A stretch of DNA of 64,000 bases from Thermoanaerobacterium sp. RBIITD (GCF_900205865.1 NZ_LT906662.1:2617411-2681410); one strand, 5' to 3'; positions 7,217-17,249 are shown, counted from the first letter of the stretch. The notes: generated by a model from the sequence alone, not told the origin. Numbers and translations: made by a program.

Positions 7217-8403
7217 CTACCTATGCAATAATTTATCCAATTCGTTAAGATTATTTGTGCATATTTGTTCAATGTCCTCTTTGTTTTTGATAAGATTTTC
7301 CATTAATTCTTTATAATGAGATTCGTGATAATTTATCTTTTTATCACTTAATATATGGACAGATATCAAGTCTGTGTTAAAATATACATGTAACTCATTT
7401 TCTACTGTTTTAAGAGTTACAGTTTTATTTATTGAGTATCTACTACCTTTGTAATATATCATAGAATCTTTATTGACAGTTGCTTTTTGTTCGAAGTTCA
7501 TATAACTTTCTATGATATCATTACTTGGCAGAGGAGATAGATACTCCTTTTCTTTTTGGAATAATATTATCGGTTGTATCCCTGTTGACTGATTTGTAGA
7601 TTGATTAACTTTTTTGTTTATTTCACCAATTATCTTTATTAAATCTTCTTCATTCTCAAATTCACCATTGTATGGCAGTAGCCAGTCAATAAATTTATTA
7701 GATGATTCCACCTTTCCTTTGGTATATGAGTGTCTTGGCTTACATAAGCGTATCTTAAAGTCAAAATCATTTGCAAATGCTTTTATTTTATTATTTATCT
7801 TCCTCCCCTCGTTTGTTATATCAACTATTGTTTTCATATTGTCAAAAAGTATTTCATCTGGAACGCCTCCTGTAGCTTTAAAAGCGTTTATCAAGCATTC
7901 AATTACATCTTGTTGTGTTTTTGCTTTCCTATATTCAAAATAGCAATATCTTGAATATCCAAGCTTATAGTTAAGAACATTAAAAATGAATTCTTCTCCA
8001 TATTTAGAAACTAATTTTATCTCTTCTTTCCAATCTACCTGTGCTTGCTTTCCCGCAGGAGTTTCAAATCGTGGATGACCACTTACTTTTTTAGCAGGTT
8101 TCAAGCCTTTTCGCTTTACATATTTGTTGAAATTAGAATATGTTCCAATATCATAATTTTTAGAAACAAAGTATTCGTATACTCCCTTTACCGTAACCCC
8201 CTTTATTTCAAGTTTTGCTTTTATTTCATCATAGTATTTGTCTAATTTGTTTGTTTGTTTCTTGTTTTTGGTTTGCCTTCATATCCTTCATAATACTTCT
8301 TAACAGTTCTTCTATCTATTCCATATTCTCTTGCTAGCTTTGAAAAATTAGGTTTTATCTCCATAGCCTTTAATATGCTAATTTGACCTAATAGATTTTT
8401 CAT
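7217..8403 (-). pseudogene. istA: IstA transposase of IS21, frameshifted at a CAAA repeat
   Basis: Starts at ATG 8403 behind AGGAGGG with an HTH (LAREYGIDRRTVKKYYEGYEG). The frame stops at TAG 8242-8244 just after a (CAAA)3 tract at about 8247-8259. The remainder continues in the -1 frame (KLDKYYDEIKAKLEIKGVTV), through the rve DDE core (QAQVDWKEEIKLV, LFDNMKT, KGKVESSNKFI), to 7217. Gaining one CAAA unit would restore one open frame of about 390 residues. Hence slippage mutation is the simplest reading; a programmed shift is less likely because IS21 transposases are normally read in one frame. Confidence 0.8.
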
Positions 8404-8597
8404 TGCTGGTATCCCTCCTACGAACAGAAGGATACCAAATTTATGTACAAATTTGTACATTTTTATTTTCCACTTTTCGTACATTCTTATTTTATCATTT
8501 TCAGCTGAGTAATAAACAAGGATTTCCTTGACTTTTTGTGCATTCAGAGTGATTGATGTACATGCAAGGACGAAAAACACAGAAAGGAGAGGTTCAG

Positions 8598-8795
8598 ATG
8601 GTGAATACAAACGAGAAAATTCAGAGGATAATAAAGGCAGCATACAAGTTTGAAAGCAGGGAATTGGCCTTCAGCTTTGCGAACAGATGTATTAAGTCAA
8701 TGGCGGTGATGCTAGGTGACGATGAAAATTTCTGGGTGGTGACGCTGGCCGATGCAGCGGTTTTAGAGAAGGCCGGTTACGAGTGGGTAAAATAA
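8598..8795 (+). CDS. Small prophage protein, unknown function
   Basis: 65 residues starting MVNTNEKIQRIIKAAYKF, with AAAGGAGAGG 7 nt upstream, which is why I place the start here rather than at an earlier in-frame ATG. No membrane segment or known motif; predicted mixed alpha/beta with ENFWVVTLADAAVLEKAGYEW at the end. Such short genes commonly precede terminase genes in clostridial prophages. The open frame is intact in a region where most genes are broken. Confidence 0.65.
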   Translation: MVNTNEKIQRIIKAAYKFESRELAFSFANRCIKSMAVMLGDDENFWVVTLADAAVLEKAGYEWVK

Positions 8796-8824
8796 CACGT
8801 AAATATTAAAGAGAAAAAAATCGA

Positions 8825-8853
8825 GGGAAGCCCAAGTAAAAGCTTCCTTTTTT
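8825..8853 (+). terminator. Intrinsic terminator before the terminase genes
   Basis: GGAAGC (8826-8831) pairs with GCTTCC (8842-8847), followed by TTTTTTC. Stops transcription of the 65-aa gene. Confidence 0.6.
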
Positions 8854-8887
8854 CATGTCGTTTTTATGAAGAGGGAGGTGAAAGACG

Positions 8888-9367
8888 ATGGCGACCAGAG
8901 GAAGAAAACCAAAGCCAACAGCCTTTAAGGTACTCGAGGGAAATCCAGGTAAGCGTTCACTTAACATGAATGAGCCAAAACCAGAGAAAAAGGCTCCGAA
9001 GTGCCCTTCCTGGCTTGAGCCGGAGGCAAAGAAGGAGTGGCGCAGAATGTCCAAGCAGCTTGAGAAACTGGGGGTGCTGACACAGGTGGATGCCGCAGCC
9101 TTTGCAGGCTATTGCCAGGCCTATGCACGCTGGAAGGAGGCGGAGGAATTTCTCTCCAAGCACGGTACCATTTTTAAGACACCGTCGGGATATATCCAGC
9201 AGGTGCCGCAGGTATCCATTGCCCAGACCTACCTTAAGATAATGAGGGATTTCTGTTCCGAATTTGGACTTACGCCTTCCAGCCGCTCCAGAATTGCTGT
9301 TGATAATGCCGTAAAAGACAGCGCCGACCCCATGGAAAAGCTGCTTATGAGGAGGCATAACGGGTAA
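8888..9367 (+). CDS. terS: Phage terminase small subunit, P27 family
   Basis: 159 residues starting MATRGRKPKPTAFKVLEGNPGK, the typical basic N-terminus of P27-type small terminases, then PSWLEPEAKKEWRRM and QTYLKIMRDFCSEFGLTPSSRSR. It recognises phage DNA for packaging. The gene appears intact; RBS GAGGGAGGTG. Its TAA overlaps the ATG of the large subunit (TAATG at 9365-9369). Confidence 0.93.
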   Translation: MATRGRKPKPTAFKVLEGNPGKRSLNMNEPKPEKKAPKCPSWLEPEAKKEWRRMSKQLEKLGVLTQVDAAAFAGYCQAYARWKEAEEFLSKHGTIFKTPSGYIQQVPQVSIAQTYLKIMRDFCSEFGLTPSSRSRIAVDNAVKDSADPMEKLLMRRHNG

Positions 9368-10900
9368 TGTATGACGATAGGAAAGCGCAGCACGCGGTGG
9401 ACTTTGAAGCACACCAAGGGTATCTGGTATGGGGTGCCCTTTGAACTCCTCCCCTGGCAGGACAAAATCATCCGGGATATTTTTGGAACGGTCAAGGAAA
9501 ACGGGTATAGGCAATATAACACCGCGTATGTGGAAATACCGAAAAAGTAAGGTAAAAGTGAGCTGGCTGCAGCGGTGGCTTTCTACCTCACCTGCGCTGA
9601 TGGTGAATGGGGTGCGGAAGTTTACGATTGTGCTTCTGACAGGGCAGCAGGCCTCCATTGTTTTTGATGTTGCGGTGGATATGGTGGAGCAGTGTCCGGC
9701 CCTGAAAAAGAGAATCAGATCGGTACTCTTTCAGAAACGGCTAGTATATACACCGCTCAACAGCTTTTATCAGGTACTCTCGGCTGAAGCCTATACCAAG
9801 CATGGACTGAATGTGCATGGTGTAGTGTTTGATGAACTGCATGCCCAGCCAACAAGGGAACTGTACGATGTTATGACAAAAGTTCCGGTGATGACCGGAT
9901 GCAGCCATTGTTTTTCCTCATAACGACTGCAGGGACTGACCGCAACAGCATCTGCTGGGAGATCCACCAAAAGGCGGATGATATTTTAAAGGGGCGGAAA
10001 ATCGACCCTACTTTTTATCCTGTCATCTACGGCATTGATGATAATGACGACTGGACAGATGAAAGAAACTGGTACAAAGCTAACCCATCCTTGGGTGTGA
10101 CGGTGGATATAGATAAGATGAGGGATGCCTTTAACAGCGCCAAAGATAATCCAGCGGATGAAAATCTGTTCCGGCAGCTTCGTTTGAACCAATGGGTGAA
10201 GCAGTCGGTCAGATGGATGCAGATGGACAAATGGGATGCTTGCACTTTTCCCGTTAATGCGGAGGAACTCCGAGGGCAAATTTGCTATGGGGGCTTAGAC
10301 TTATCCTCTACGACAGACATAACTGCCTTCGTGCTGGTATTTCCACCGGAGGCGGAGGAGGACAAGTATCAGGTGCTACCCTTTTTCTGGATTCCGGAGG
10401 AGAACCTTCAGATTCGGGTGCGGCGTGACTATGTGCCCTATGATGTGTGGGAAAGACAGGGATATCTTAAAACCACTGAGGGTAACGTAGTGCACTATGG
10501 CTTTATCGAAGCCTTTATTGAAGAACTGGGCACCAAATATAACATCAAAGAAATTGCCTTTGACCGCTGGGGGGCGGTCCAGATGGTGCAAAACCTTGAG
10601 GACATGGGCTTTACGGTAGTGCCCTTCGGGCAAGGGTATAAGGATATGTCACCGCCCACCAAGGAACTTATGAAGCTGGTATTGGAAGGAAAAATCGCTC
10701 ATGGCGGACACCCGGTGCTGCGCAGGATGATGGACAATGTCTATGTTAAAACCGACCCGGCAGGCAATATCAAGCCGGACAAAGAAAAAAGCACTGAGCG
10801 TGTTGACGGTGCTGTTGCGCTTATAATGGCTCTCGATAGAGCAGTTAGGCATCAGAAAAGAGGGTCTGTGTATGACAACAGAGGGATTCTTGTGCTATAG
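9367..10900 (+). pseudogene. terL: Phage terminase large subunit, broken
   Basis: The start MYDDRKAQHAVDF at 9367 shifts frame within about 40 nt into KHTKGIWYGVPFELLPWQD. A TAA at 9548-9550 then falls inside the Walker A motif (IPKK, stop, GKSELAA). An extra base near 9648 and another shift near 9885 follow. The C-terminal 333 residues (9899-10900) are open and hold the nuclease domain, with LITTAGTDRN and YGGLDLSSTTDITAF. At least four lesions make it a clear pseudogene of an HK97-type packaging motor. Confidence 0.93.
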
Positions 10901-10905
10901 AATTT

Positions 10906-11319
10906 TTATTTGTTAATTTCCTCTATTTTTCGAACAACCCTCATGGTAGCATTTCCAACATATTTGTAAACAGTGGCTGATGTTACAAATTCAGCAGAGC
11001 AGGATTTTGGCATGTCTTTTTGCGTATCGGGCTGATAGCCAAAAGGTTCTAAGATAGTTTTTACCATCCGTCCCAGTGCCTGTTTTGTGAAATTATCAGT
11101 TAAATCAAAAGTAGGTGATGGGAGATTTTTATAATAATTTTCTACTTCTTGAATGCAGGCAGATAAAGCTGGTTTGTCTGCTTCGGTTGCGTCTATCATT
11201 GCGATAATGTTATCGTCCTTTGACAGGATGTTTTCAAAAATATGGATTGCTTCCGGATTGCCGTCATATTTTTTACAGTTTGGGTTTTGGGCAATAAAAT
11301 CCCTAAATGATGCTTTCAT
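10906..11319 (-). CDS. Hypothetical protein, 137 aa, opposite to the prophage
   Basis: Starts MKASFRDFIAQNPNCKKYDG behind TAGGAGGG on the minus strand; soluble, without motifs I recognise. The middle has EVENYYKNLPSPTFDLTDNF, the end SATVYKYVGNATMRVVRKIEEIN. Intact reading frame and antisense orientation between terminase and a toxin-antitoxin pair make it a cargo (moron) gene candidate. Function unknown; the N-terminal FRDFIAQNPN is reminiscent of small prophage proteins but not diagnostic. Confidence 0.7.
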   Translation of the reverse strand: MKASFRDFIAQNPNCKKYDGNPEAIHIFENILSKDDNIIAMIDATEADKPALSACIQEVENYYKNLPSPTFDLTDNFTKQALGRMVKTILEPFGYQPDTQKDMPKSCSAEFVTSATVYKYVGNATMRVVRKIEEINK

Positions 11320-11460
11320 AGGTTATCCCTCCTAAAAAAGATTTTTACATATGTATTATGACATATGTAAAAATAAATGTCAACACTATAGAAAAACTTT
11401 AATTTATTTTTTATTGAAGATTTGAGGCTTCAGGTATAAATATTCTAAGTCCCTTCATCG

Positions 11461-11506
11461 TTGCTGTTGTATTTTACGAAGAATATTGCTATAATAATAA
11501 CAGCAA
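11461..11506 (+). promoter_or_regulatory. Toxin-antitoxin promoter flanked by an inverted repeat
   Basis: TTGTAT (11467-11472), 17-bp spacer, TATAAT (11490-11495). The promoter is bracketed by the 8-bp arms TTGCTGTT (11461-11468) and AACAGCAA (11499-11506), perfect complements. Such a layout fits autorepression by the antitoxin or TA complex. AAAGGGAG precedes the ATG at 11526. Confidence 0.65.
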
Positions 11507-11525
11507 AAGGAAAGGGAGATTTATT

Positions 11526-11780
11526 ATGCCTAACATTAAGCCGATTTCCGATTTAAGGAATTACAATGAAGTGTTGCGCAGCATAGAGGAGGGTTCACCG
11601 GTCTTTTTAACAAAAAATGGCCGTGGCCGCTATGTTGTTATGGATATGCAGGAATATGAAAAAATGCAGGCAAAATTAAAATTGCTTACTGAACTTGCTA
11701 AAGGTGAAAAGGCAGGGCAAGAAAATGGATGGCTAACCATTGATGAACTAGAAGCATCCCTGGGGGTAACGAATGGTTAA
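11526..11780 (+). CDS. Antitoxin, Phd/YefM family
   Basis: 84 residues: KPISDLRNYNEVLRSIEEGS is the Phd/YefM DNA-binding N-terminus, then PVFLTKNGRGRYVVMDMQEYEKMQ, the family's conserved beta strand and helix. The acidic C-terminus (WLTIDELEASLGV) would wrap the toxin. It overlaps the toxin gene by 8 bp. Intact, and preceded by a good promoter. Confidence 0.93.
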   Translation: MPNIKPISDLRNYNEVLRSIEEGSPVFLTKNGRGRYVVMDMQEYEKMQAKLKLLTELAKGEKAGQENGWLTIDELEASLGVTNG

Positions 11781-12105
11781 TCTTAAAATTTCGCCCAAAG
11801 CGCAAAAGGATATGCTGGAGATAAAAGAATATATTTCCGAGGAATTAGGTAATCCTACAGCAGCAACAAATGTGCTGGCCAAAATCACCAAACGATTCAG
11901 AGATCTTATAGAATTCCCGTTGATTGAAGCGCCCTTGTCCTCTGTTATTAAAATTGAAACAAGCTATCGTTACCTTGTATGTGGGCAATATACAGCTTTT
12001 TACCGTTATGAAAATGATACTGTATATGTGGACAGAGTGCTATATGGCAGACGAGATTTTATGCGAATCCTCTTTGGGGATGTTGCAGAGGAAGAAGACA
12101 ACTGA
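11773..12105 (+). CDS. Toxin, RelE/ParE family
   Basis: 110 residues: LKISPKAQKDMLEIKEYISEELGNP (ParE-type helical start), then IETSYRYLVCGQYTAFYRYENDTVYVDRVLYGRRDFMRIL, the conserved RelE/ParE C-terminal strand pair with Arg/Tyr. Either an mRNA interferase or a gyrase poison; the RRDFMRIL end and helical N-terminus favour ParE/RelE-like plasmid-stabilisation proteins. Intact within a dead prophage, so selection (addiction) likely kept the pair. Confidence 0.92.
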   Translation: MVNLKISPKAQKDMLEIKEYISEELGNPTAATNVLAKITKRFRDLIEFPLIEAPLSSVIKIETSYRYLVCGQYTAFYRYENDTVYVDRVLYGRRDFMRILFGDVAEEEDN

Positions 12106-12134
12106 TTATCAAATATAAAATTTTGATTGGTAAG

Positions 12135-12160
12135 AGCATCGCTTAGACGGTGCTTTTTTT
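12135..12160 (+). terminator. Terminator after the toxin-antitoxin operon
   Basis: AGCATCG (12135-12141) pairs with CGGTGCT (12148-12154), then TTTTTT. One G-U pair. Confidence 0.7.
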
Positions 12161-12186
12161 ATGCCTTTTTTTCAGGAGGAACGAGA

Positions 12187-13509
12187 ATGAAACTATCGAT
12201 ATTATCAAGATTTTTTCAACCAAGAGCAGGTCCTAACGACAGGCGGGACAGTCCCATAAGTAACAAGCTTAAGGCATTCCTTCTGGGAGAGGATATCGGT
12301 ACAGGTATGGTTTCTATTGCAGGTGTCAGGGTAAATGAGGAAACCGCAATGCGCGTAACTGGCGTTTATGCCTGTGTCCGAGTGATTGCCGAAACGGTGG
12401 CCAGCCTGCCCCTGCCCTTGTATAGAAGGCATGACCGGGGCAAGGAAAAGGTTACTACCCATCCTTTATATTCAATACTTCAAGATATGCCCAATCCGGA
12501 GATGACCAGCTTTACTTTCCGGGAGGTGCTAATGACCCAGCTTTTATTGTGGGGAAACGCTTATGCGCAGATAGAACGGGGTAAGGGCGGACAGGTGATG
12601 GAACTATGGCCGTTTTCGCCCGCAGGCATGGAGATCATCCGGGATGAGAAAACCAAGCAGCTGGTTTACAGGTATACAGAAGGTATGAAAACCACTGAGT
12701 ACAAGCCTGAACAAATATTCCATATTCCGGGTTTAGGCTTTGACGGGGTGAAAGGTTTATCTCCAATTGCCATGGCGAGAGAAGCCATCGGGCTTGCGCT
12801 GGCGACCGAAGAATTCGGCGCGAGGTTTTTCGGCAACAGGGCGCGCCCGGGAGGAATCCTTGAGCATCCAGGGGTGGTAAAGGACCCGGAGAAGCTGAGA
12901 AAATCTTGGGAGGAGGTATATAAAGGGCTTCAGAACTCCCACAAGATAGCAGTTCTTGAGGAGGGCATGAAATACCATGAAATCGGCATACTGCCGGAGG
13001 ATGCACAGTTTCTTGAAACCCGCAAATTCCAGCTTAACGAAATTTGCAGGCTTTTTAGGGTACCACCCCACCTTGTAGGAGACTTGGAGAGGGCCACCTT
13101 CTCAAATATCGAGCATCAGAGCATCGACTTTGTGGTGCATACCATCAGGCCATGGCTGGTGCGCTGGGAACAGGCTATTATAAAAAGCCTGCTGCTGCCC
13201 GAGGAAAGGAAGCTGTATTTTCCCAGATTCAACGTTGACGGACTTTTAAGAGGCGACTTCAAAACAAGGATGGAAGGCTATGCCATTGGCCGCCAGAACG
13301 GCTGGTAAAGCGCCAACGACATCCGCGAGTTGGAGGATATGAACCCTATACCTGAGGAAGCAGGCGGCGACCTTTACCTTGTGAACGGCAATATGCTGCC
13401 AGTCTCTCTGGTAGGTAGTAAAAAAGAGGGAGGTGAAAACTTAAATAGACAAACAGAAAAGCAAGCAGGCGCAAACCAGCGCAGCTGGAGAGAAGAACGG
13501 TATCCATGA
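12187..13509 (+). pseudogene. Phage portal protein (HK97 family) with an in-frame stop
   Basis: Start MKLSILSRFFQPR at 12187, placed by AGGAGGAACGAGA. Motifs include RVTGVYACVRVIAETVASLPLPLY and FRVPPHLVGDLERATFSN. TAA at 13306-13308 interrupts NGW/SANDIRELEDMNPIPEEAGG; the same frame then runs to TGA 13507-13509. The stop removes about the last 67 residues, which in portal proteins form the crown/C-terminal part. The product of the first 373 residues could still be made but is unlikely to build a working portal. Confidence 0.92.
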
Positions 13510-14090
13510 CGGAGCTCAGGGTACTTAGCGAGGGTGATGAAGAAGCGACAAAGCCCATCATTGAGGGCCATGCCGCTGCTTTCAACCAGTGGTAGGAGGA
13601 GCTTGGCGGCGTGTTTCCCTTCCGGGAAAAGGTAATGCCGGGTGCCTTCAAGGAGACCATTCAGGTGGATGACATCCGGGCGCTGTTTAATCATGATCCA
13701 AACTATGTGCTGGGCAGGAACCGTTCAGGCACCCTTGAACTCAAGGAAACGCAAAAGGGGCTGATGGTAAGGATAACACCTTCGGAAACGCAGCGGGCCC
13801 GAGACCTTTTAGTCAGCATAGACCGAGGAGACATTTCGCAAATGTCCTTCGGTTTTTTAGTTATTGAGGACCGTTGGGGCACCGAGGACGGCGGTGATAT
13901 CAGGGAGCTTCACAAGGTAAAGCTTTTTGACGTTTCTCCGGTAACCTTTCCTGTATACCCCCAGACCGATGTCGGCGTGAGAGGCGCCCTTTTAAGCTAT
14001 GAGAGGCATTTAAAGGAATTGTTCGAGGCAGCAGAGTCTCGCGCAAGGCAGCGGTTGGAACTGAGAAAACGGAAAATAGAATTACTTTGA
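13506..14090 (+). pseudogene. Prohead protease (HK97 family) with an in-frame stop
   Basis: ATG at 13506 overlaps the portal stop (ATGA). The frame MTELRVLSEGDEEATKPIIEG meets TAG at codon 30 (13593-13595), then continues EELGGVFPFREKVMPGAF, FNHDPNYVLGR (catalytic His) and DLLVSIDRGDISQMSFGF (catalytic Ser region). Re-initiation at an internal ATG could yield a shortened protein. In healthy phages it matures the capsid. Confidence 0.9.
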
Positions 14091-14107
14091 TAGGAGGTAT
14101 TCTAAAC

Positions 14108-15393
14108 ATGAACAAAATTAAAGAAATGGAAGCACGTAAAAAGGATGCAAGGCTTAAGGCCCTTGCCATCTTTGAAAAGGCTCAGGCTGAAGGTCGCTTT
14201 CTGACTGAGGAAGAGGAAAAGCAGGTAAGGCAGCTTGAGGAGGAAATGAAAAGGTGGGACGACACAATTGCGCACACCAGGGCGCTGATGGAGGAAGAGG
14301 AGCAGCCGGAGGAAAGGGACATGGAGCCTGCAAGGCCCAATCCCAAGGCGGCGGTAGCTTTAGGAGAGCATCGCTTTGCCAGCTTCGGCGAGCAGATGTT
14401 GGCTGCGTACAGGGCGGCAGCACCAGATGGTCGCATTGACCCAAGGCTTACCACAAGAGCCGCCAGCGGTCTTTCCGAGAGTGTGCCCTCTGACAACGGT
14501 TTTCTGGTGCAGCAAGACTTTGTCACTGAGCTTTTAAAGCGTACCTATGAGACGGGGGTTCTTGCTTCAAGAGTCAGCAAGATTCCGCTTTCCACCAATG
14601 CTAACGGGCTGAAAATCAATGGCGTAGACAAGACAAGCCGCGCCAACGGCGCACGCTGGGGCGGCATTCAGACCTACTGGGAGAATGAAGCCGACCAGCT
14701 TATCGTGTCAAAGCCAAAATTCAGAGTGATAGATTTGTTCCTGAAGAAATTGACCGGCCTTTGCTACGCAACCGACGAGCTCCTGCAGGATGCGGCAGCC
14801 TTGGAGAGTGTACTCCGTCAGGGCTTTGCCGAGGAATTCGGCTTTAAGATAGATGATGCCATCCTGACAGGTACCGGTACCGGGCAGCCCCTTGGCATTC
14901 TGAATAGCGATGTCTTGGTTGAAGGTACTGAAGGAAAGCGGGCAGACTGAGCTCTTAAAAGTAGAAAACCTATTCAATGTGGACAAGACTCTGGGGTAGA
15001 AGTAGGACAAATGCTGTGTGGTATATCAATCAGGAGATTGAGCCGCTCTTATTTACCATGAAAATCGGTAATGTGCCGGTATATATCCCGGCAGGTGGAC
15101 TTTCGGAAGCACCTTATGCGACACTTTTCGGAAGACCGGTAGTGCCTCTTGAACAGTGCTCGGCAGAAGGTGAGGTGGGAGACATCATCCTGGCGGAAAT
15201 GTCCCAGTACCTTTTAATCGACAAGGGCGGTATCAATGCGGCTTCCTCCATCCATGTAAGGTTCCTGTATGACAAGAACGTTTACAGGTTTATTTACAGG
15301 GTAGACGGGCAGTCCATCTGGAACAAGCCCTTGCAGCCATATAAGGACAGCGCGTCAGTATCGCCCTTTGTGGCGCTTGCCAGCAGAAAATAA
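14108..15393 (+). pseudogene. Major capsid protein (HK97 fold), frameshifted
   Basis: Starts MNKIKEMEARKKDARLKAL behind AGGAGG; residues 1-100 are the coiled-coil scaffold (delta) domain. The capsid domain begins near PDGRIDPRLTTRAASGLSES and includes VLASRVSKIPLSTNANGLKI. The frame is lost near 14940 (GTEGKRAD, stop), and after two shifts within about 40 nt the remainder continues to 15393 (SRTNAVWYINQEIEPLL ... FVALASRK). Two single-base lesions separate otherwise full-length halves. Confidence 0.92.
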
Positions 15394-15405
15394 TAGTAGT
15401 GAGTA

Positions 15406-15442
15406 GAGAAATCCGCTTGTCACATTGATAAGCGGATTTCTC
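15406..15442 (+). terminator. Strong hairpin after the capsid gene
   Basis: GAGAAATCCGCTT (15406-15418) pairs perfectly with AAGCGGATTTCTC (15430-15442), 11-nt loop. No U-tract follows, so it may protect the capsid mRNA 3' end rather than terminate. Confidence 0.6.
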
Positions 15443-15464
15443 ATAAGCAAAGGAGGAGATTTCA

Positions 15465-15926
15465 ATGTATAAACCATATCATGTAGTCAATGCACTGTCC
15501 CCTGCGGCAGATGCTTTTGCCGGTACGGTTTTTACCGACGTTATAAACCTCAGAAATTGGGAGTATGTCAGCTTTCTGATTCAGTGCGGCGCAGGCGTGG
15601 TTGGAACCTCTACCATTACTGTGGAGGCTTGTGACGATACACCCCCCACCAACACAGGAGCAATTCCCTTTACATATTAGGAATGTATTTTTGGAGATAC
15701 CTTCAGCGAAGTGAGACAGGCAGAAGCTTCTGGTTTTACAACTGCTGCAGCGGTTAATAAGGTATACAAAATCGAGGTGGATGCCCAGGCTCTTGCAAAA
15801 TCAGGTTACAGCTATGTGCGCCTGAAATCGGTGGAGGTTACCGATGATCCGGAAGTCGGTGGCGTTATTGCCCTTCTGACCGGAGAAAGGTATGTGCAGG
15901 AGGTCAGCGACTCGGTTTTAGTTTAA
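15465..15926 (+). pseudogene. Prophage head-associated protein with an in-frame TAG
   Basis: 153 codons beginning MYKPYHVVNALSPAADAFAG; TAG at 15678-15680 splits an otherwise continuous frame (GAIPFTY, stop, ECIFGDTFSEV). It resembles the small beta-rich decoration or stabilisation proteins that follow capsid genes (SFLIQCGAGVVGTSTITVEACDD ... YVRLKSVEV). RBS AGGAGGAG. No precise family name can be given. Confidence 0.75.
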
Positions 15927-15944
15927 TACAGGCGGTGAAGGCAA

Positions 15945-16521
15945 ATGAATTTAATATTGATAGAAGGGCCTGAGCTTGAGCCTGTATCCTTAGAGGAAGC
16001 TAAGTTGCACTTGAGGGTGGATGGGACAGAGGAGGATGCACTCATATCCGCCCTCATTTCCACCGCCCGGGAATTTTGTGAGAGCTTTACCGGCAGAAGC
16101 CTTGCACTGCAGACCTTTGAATATATTTCCGGGCCCTTTTTTCAAGCTTTGGCATCATCAAGCTGCCTATGCCGCCGCTTGTCGAATTGGTTTTCTTCAA
16201 GTACTTCAACACTTATGTGGAGGAGATAACGCTGACAGAGGACTTAAAAGCCTGGAGCCCGCTGTTTTATGCCCTATACCTGCCACAGGCTGGCCGCTGG
16301 ACTGTGCGCTACGGTCGGACGCAGTTAAAATACGATTTAAGGCGGGCTACAGCGAGGTGCCCAAAAGCATAAAACAGGCCATGCTGCTTTTAATCGGCCA
16401 TTTTTATGAGCACAGGGAAGCGGTCAACATAGGCGGTGGTACGGTCGGAGGCGGCGAAATAAAGGAGCTTCCGCTTGCGGTATCCTCACTGCTTCGACCC
16501 TTTTGGGTACCAAGGTGGTGA
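15945..16521 (+). pseudogene. Head-tail connector (gp6-like DNA packaging protein), frameshifted
   Basis: MNLILIEGPELEPVSLEEAKLHLRV and DEDALISALISTAREFCESFTGR-type sequence is typical of phage gp6-like connectors. The frame is lost near 16140, continues as MPPLVELVFFKYFNTYVEEITL in another frame, and shifts again near 16330 into RFKAGYSEVPKSIKQAMLLLIGHFYEHRE. At least two frameshifts. Confidence 0.88.
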
Positions 16522-16526
16522 TCTGG

Positions 16527-16844
16527 ATGAGGATTGGTGAATTACGGCACAGGATTACACTGCAAAAATTAAACCCTTCAAGGGACAGTTTTGGTGCGGA
16601 GGACCCGGAATGGGTGGATGTTGCCACTGTATGGGCAGCCATTTACCCTATCTCCGGCCGAGAATATTTTGCCGCACAATAGGTTAATGCAGAAATTTCG
16701 ATAAAAATCATCATACGTTATCGTACCGGAGTAGAATCGAAAATGCGAGTGACATATGGAGAACGTACCTTTGAAATTCTAGCGGTGATACACTTTCAGG
16801 AAAAGAAAAAGGAACTGCAGCTGATGTGTAGGGAGGTGGTGTGA
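16527..16844 (+). pseudogene. Phage head-tail adaptor with an in-frame TAG
   Basis: MRIGELRHRITLQKLNPSRDSFG is the classic start of head-closure/adaptor proteins. The frame reaches ISGREYFAAQ, TAG (16680-16682), then VNAEISIKIIIRYR and ends at TGA 16842-16844. About 105 codons, normal for the family. Its stop overlaps the next ATG. Confidence 0.9.
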
Positions 16845-17249
16845 TGGCGAGGGCCTATTCGGCAAAGGCAAAGAAAATACCGCCAGTTTTGAAGGTGCCG
16901 AGGAGGTTATACAGATGTTAAAGGACATGGGCAAGGCTGCGGAGGAAGTTCTAGAGCAGGCGGCGGATGCAGGCGGAAGGTTAGCCATTCTTGAAGCGAA
17001 AAGACGGTGCCCGGTTAGGACAGGCCGCCTTAAAGAGAGCCTGCACTTACAAAACGGGAAAAAGACTGAAATAAAAGCAGATGTAAAATACAGCCAGGGA
17101 AAAAGGAGTATTATGGAACCTTCGTGGAACTTGGAACTAAACGGATGCCTGCACGCCCTTTTATGCGCCCTGCTGTAGATGAGAACAAAGAGAGGATTTC
17201 TGAAGCGGTGATAAAGGAAGTATCCAGGGCATTAGGGAGGATTCAGTAA
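16844..17249 (+). pseudogene. HK97 gp10-like tail-joining protein, frameshifted
   Basis: ATG at 16844 shifts after a few codons into GLFGKGKENTASFEGAEEV, continues KDMGKAAEEVLEQAADAGG and CPVRTGRLKESL. A second shift near 17100 precedes YYGTFVELGTKRMPARPFM, ending at TAA 17247-17249. The PVRTGRL and VELGT motifs are those of gp10-type head-tail joining proteins. Two lesions. Confidence 0.88.

Larger units (their letters stand above)
6385..8503 (-). mobile_element. IS21-family insertion sequence
   Basis: Two genes of istA/istB type are flanked by related terminal repeats. The left end starts TGTAAAAGTCAATATATCC (6385) and contains TGTACAAAAAGTGG (6405-6418). The right end, read inwards on the minus strand from 8503, is TGAAAATGATAAAATAAGAA followed by TGTACGAAAAGTGG. 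Both ends repeat a TGTACAAA block about 20 bp further in, the multiple-terminal-repeat design of IS21. I see no matching target duplication, suggesting a later rearrangement at one side. Inserted into the sirtuin gene. Confidence 0.85.

Noticed and set aside
8240-8262. Programmed -1 frameshift in istA
   Set aside because: No classical X-XXY-YYZ heptamer with downstream structure, and IS21 transposases are normally in one frame; the CAAA tract explains it.
6385-8503. Target-site duplication of the IS21 element
   Set aside because: Left flank (TTACCTTG) and right flank (GCTGAGTA) do not match at any offset I tried.
9548-16682. Repeated in-frame TAA/TAG codons in phage genes as stop-codon reassignment or readthrough
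   Set aside because: The same genes also carry single-base frameshifts, both TAA and TAG occur, neighbouring intact genes end on the same codons, and no suppressor tRNA is seen. Decay is simpler.
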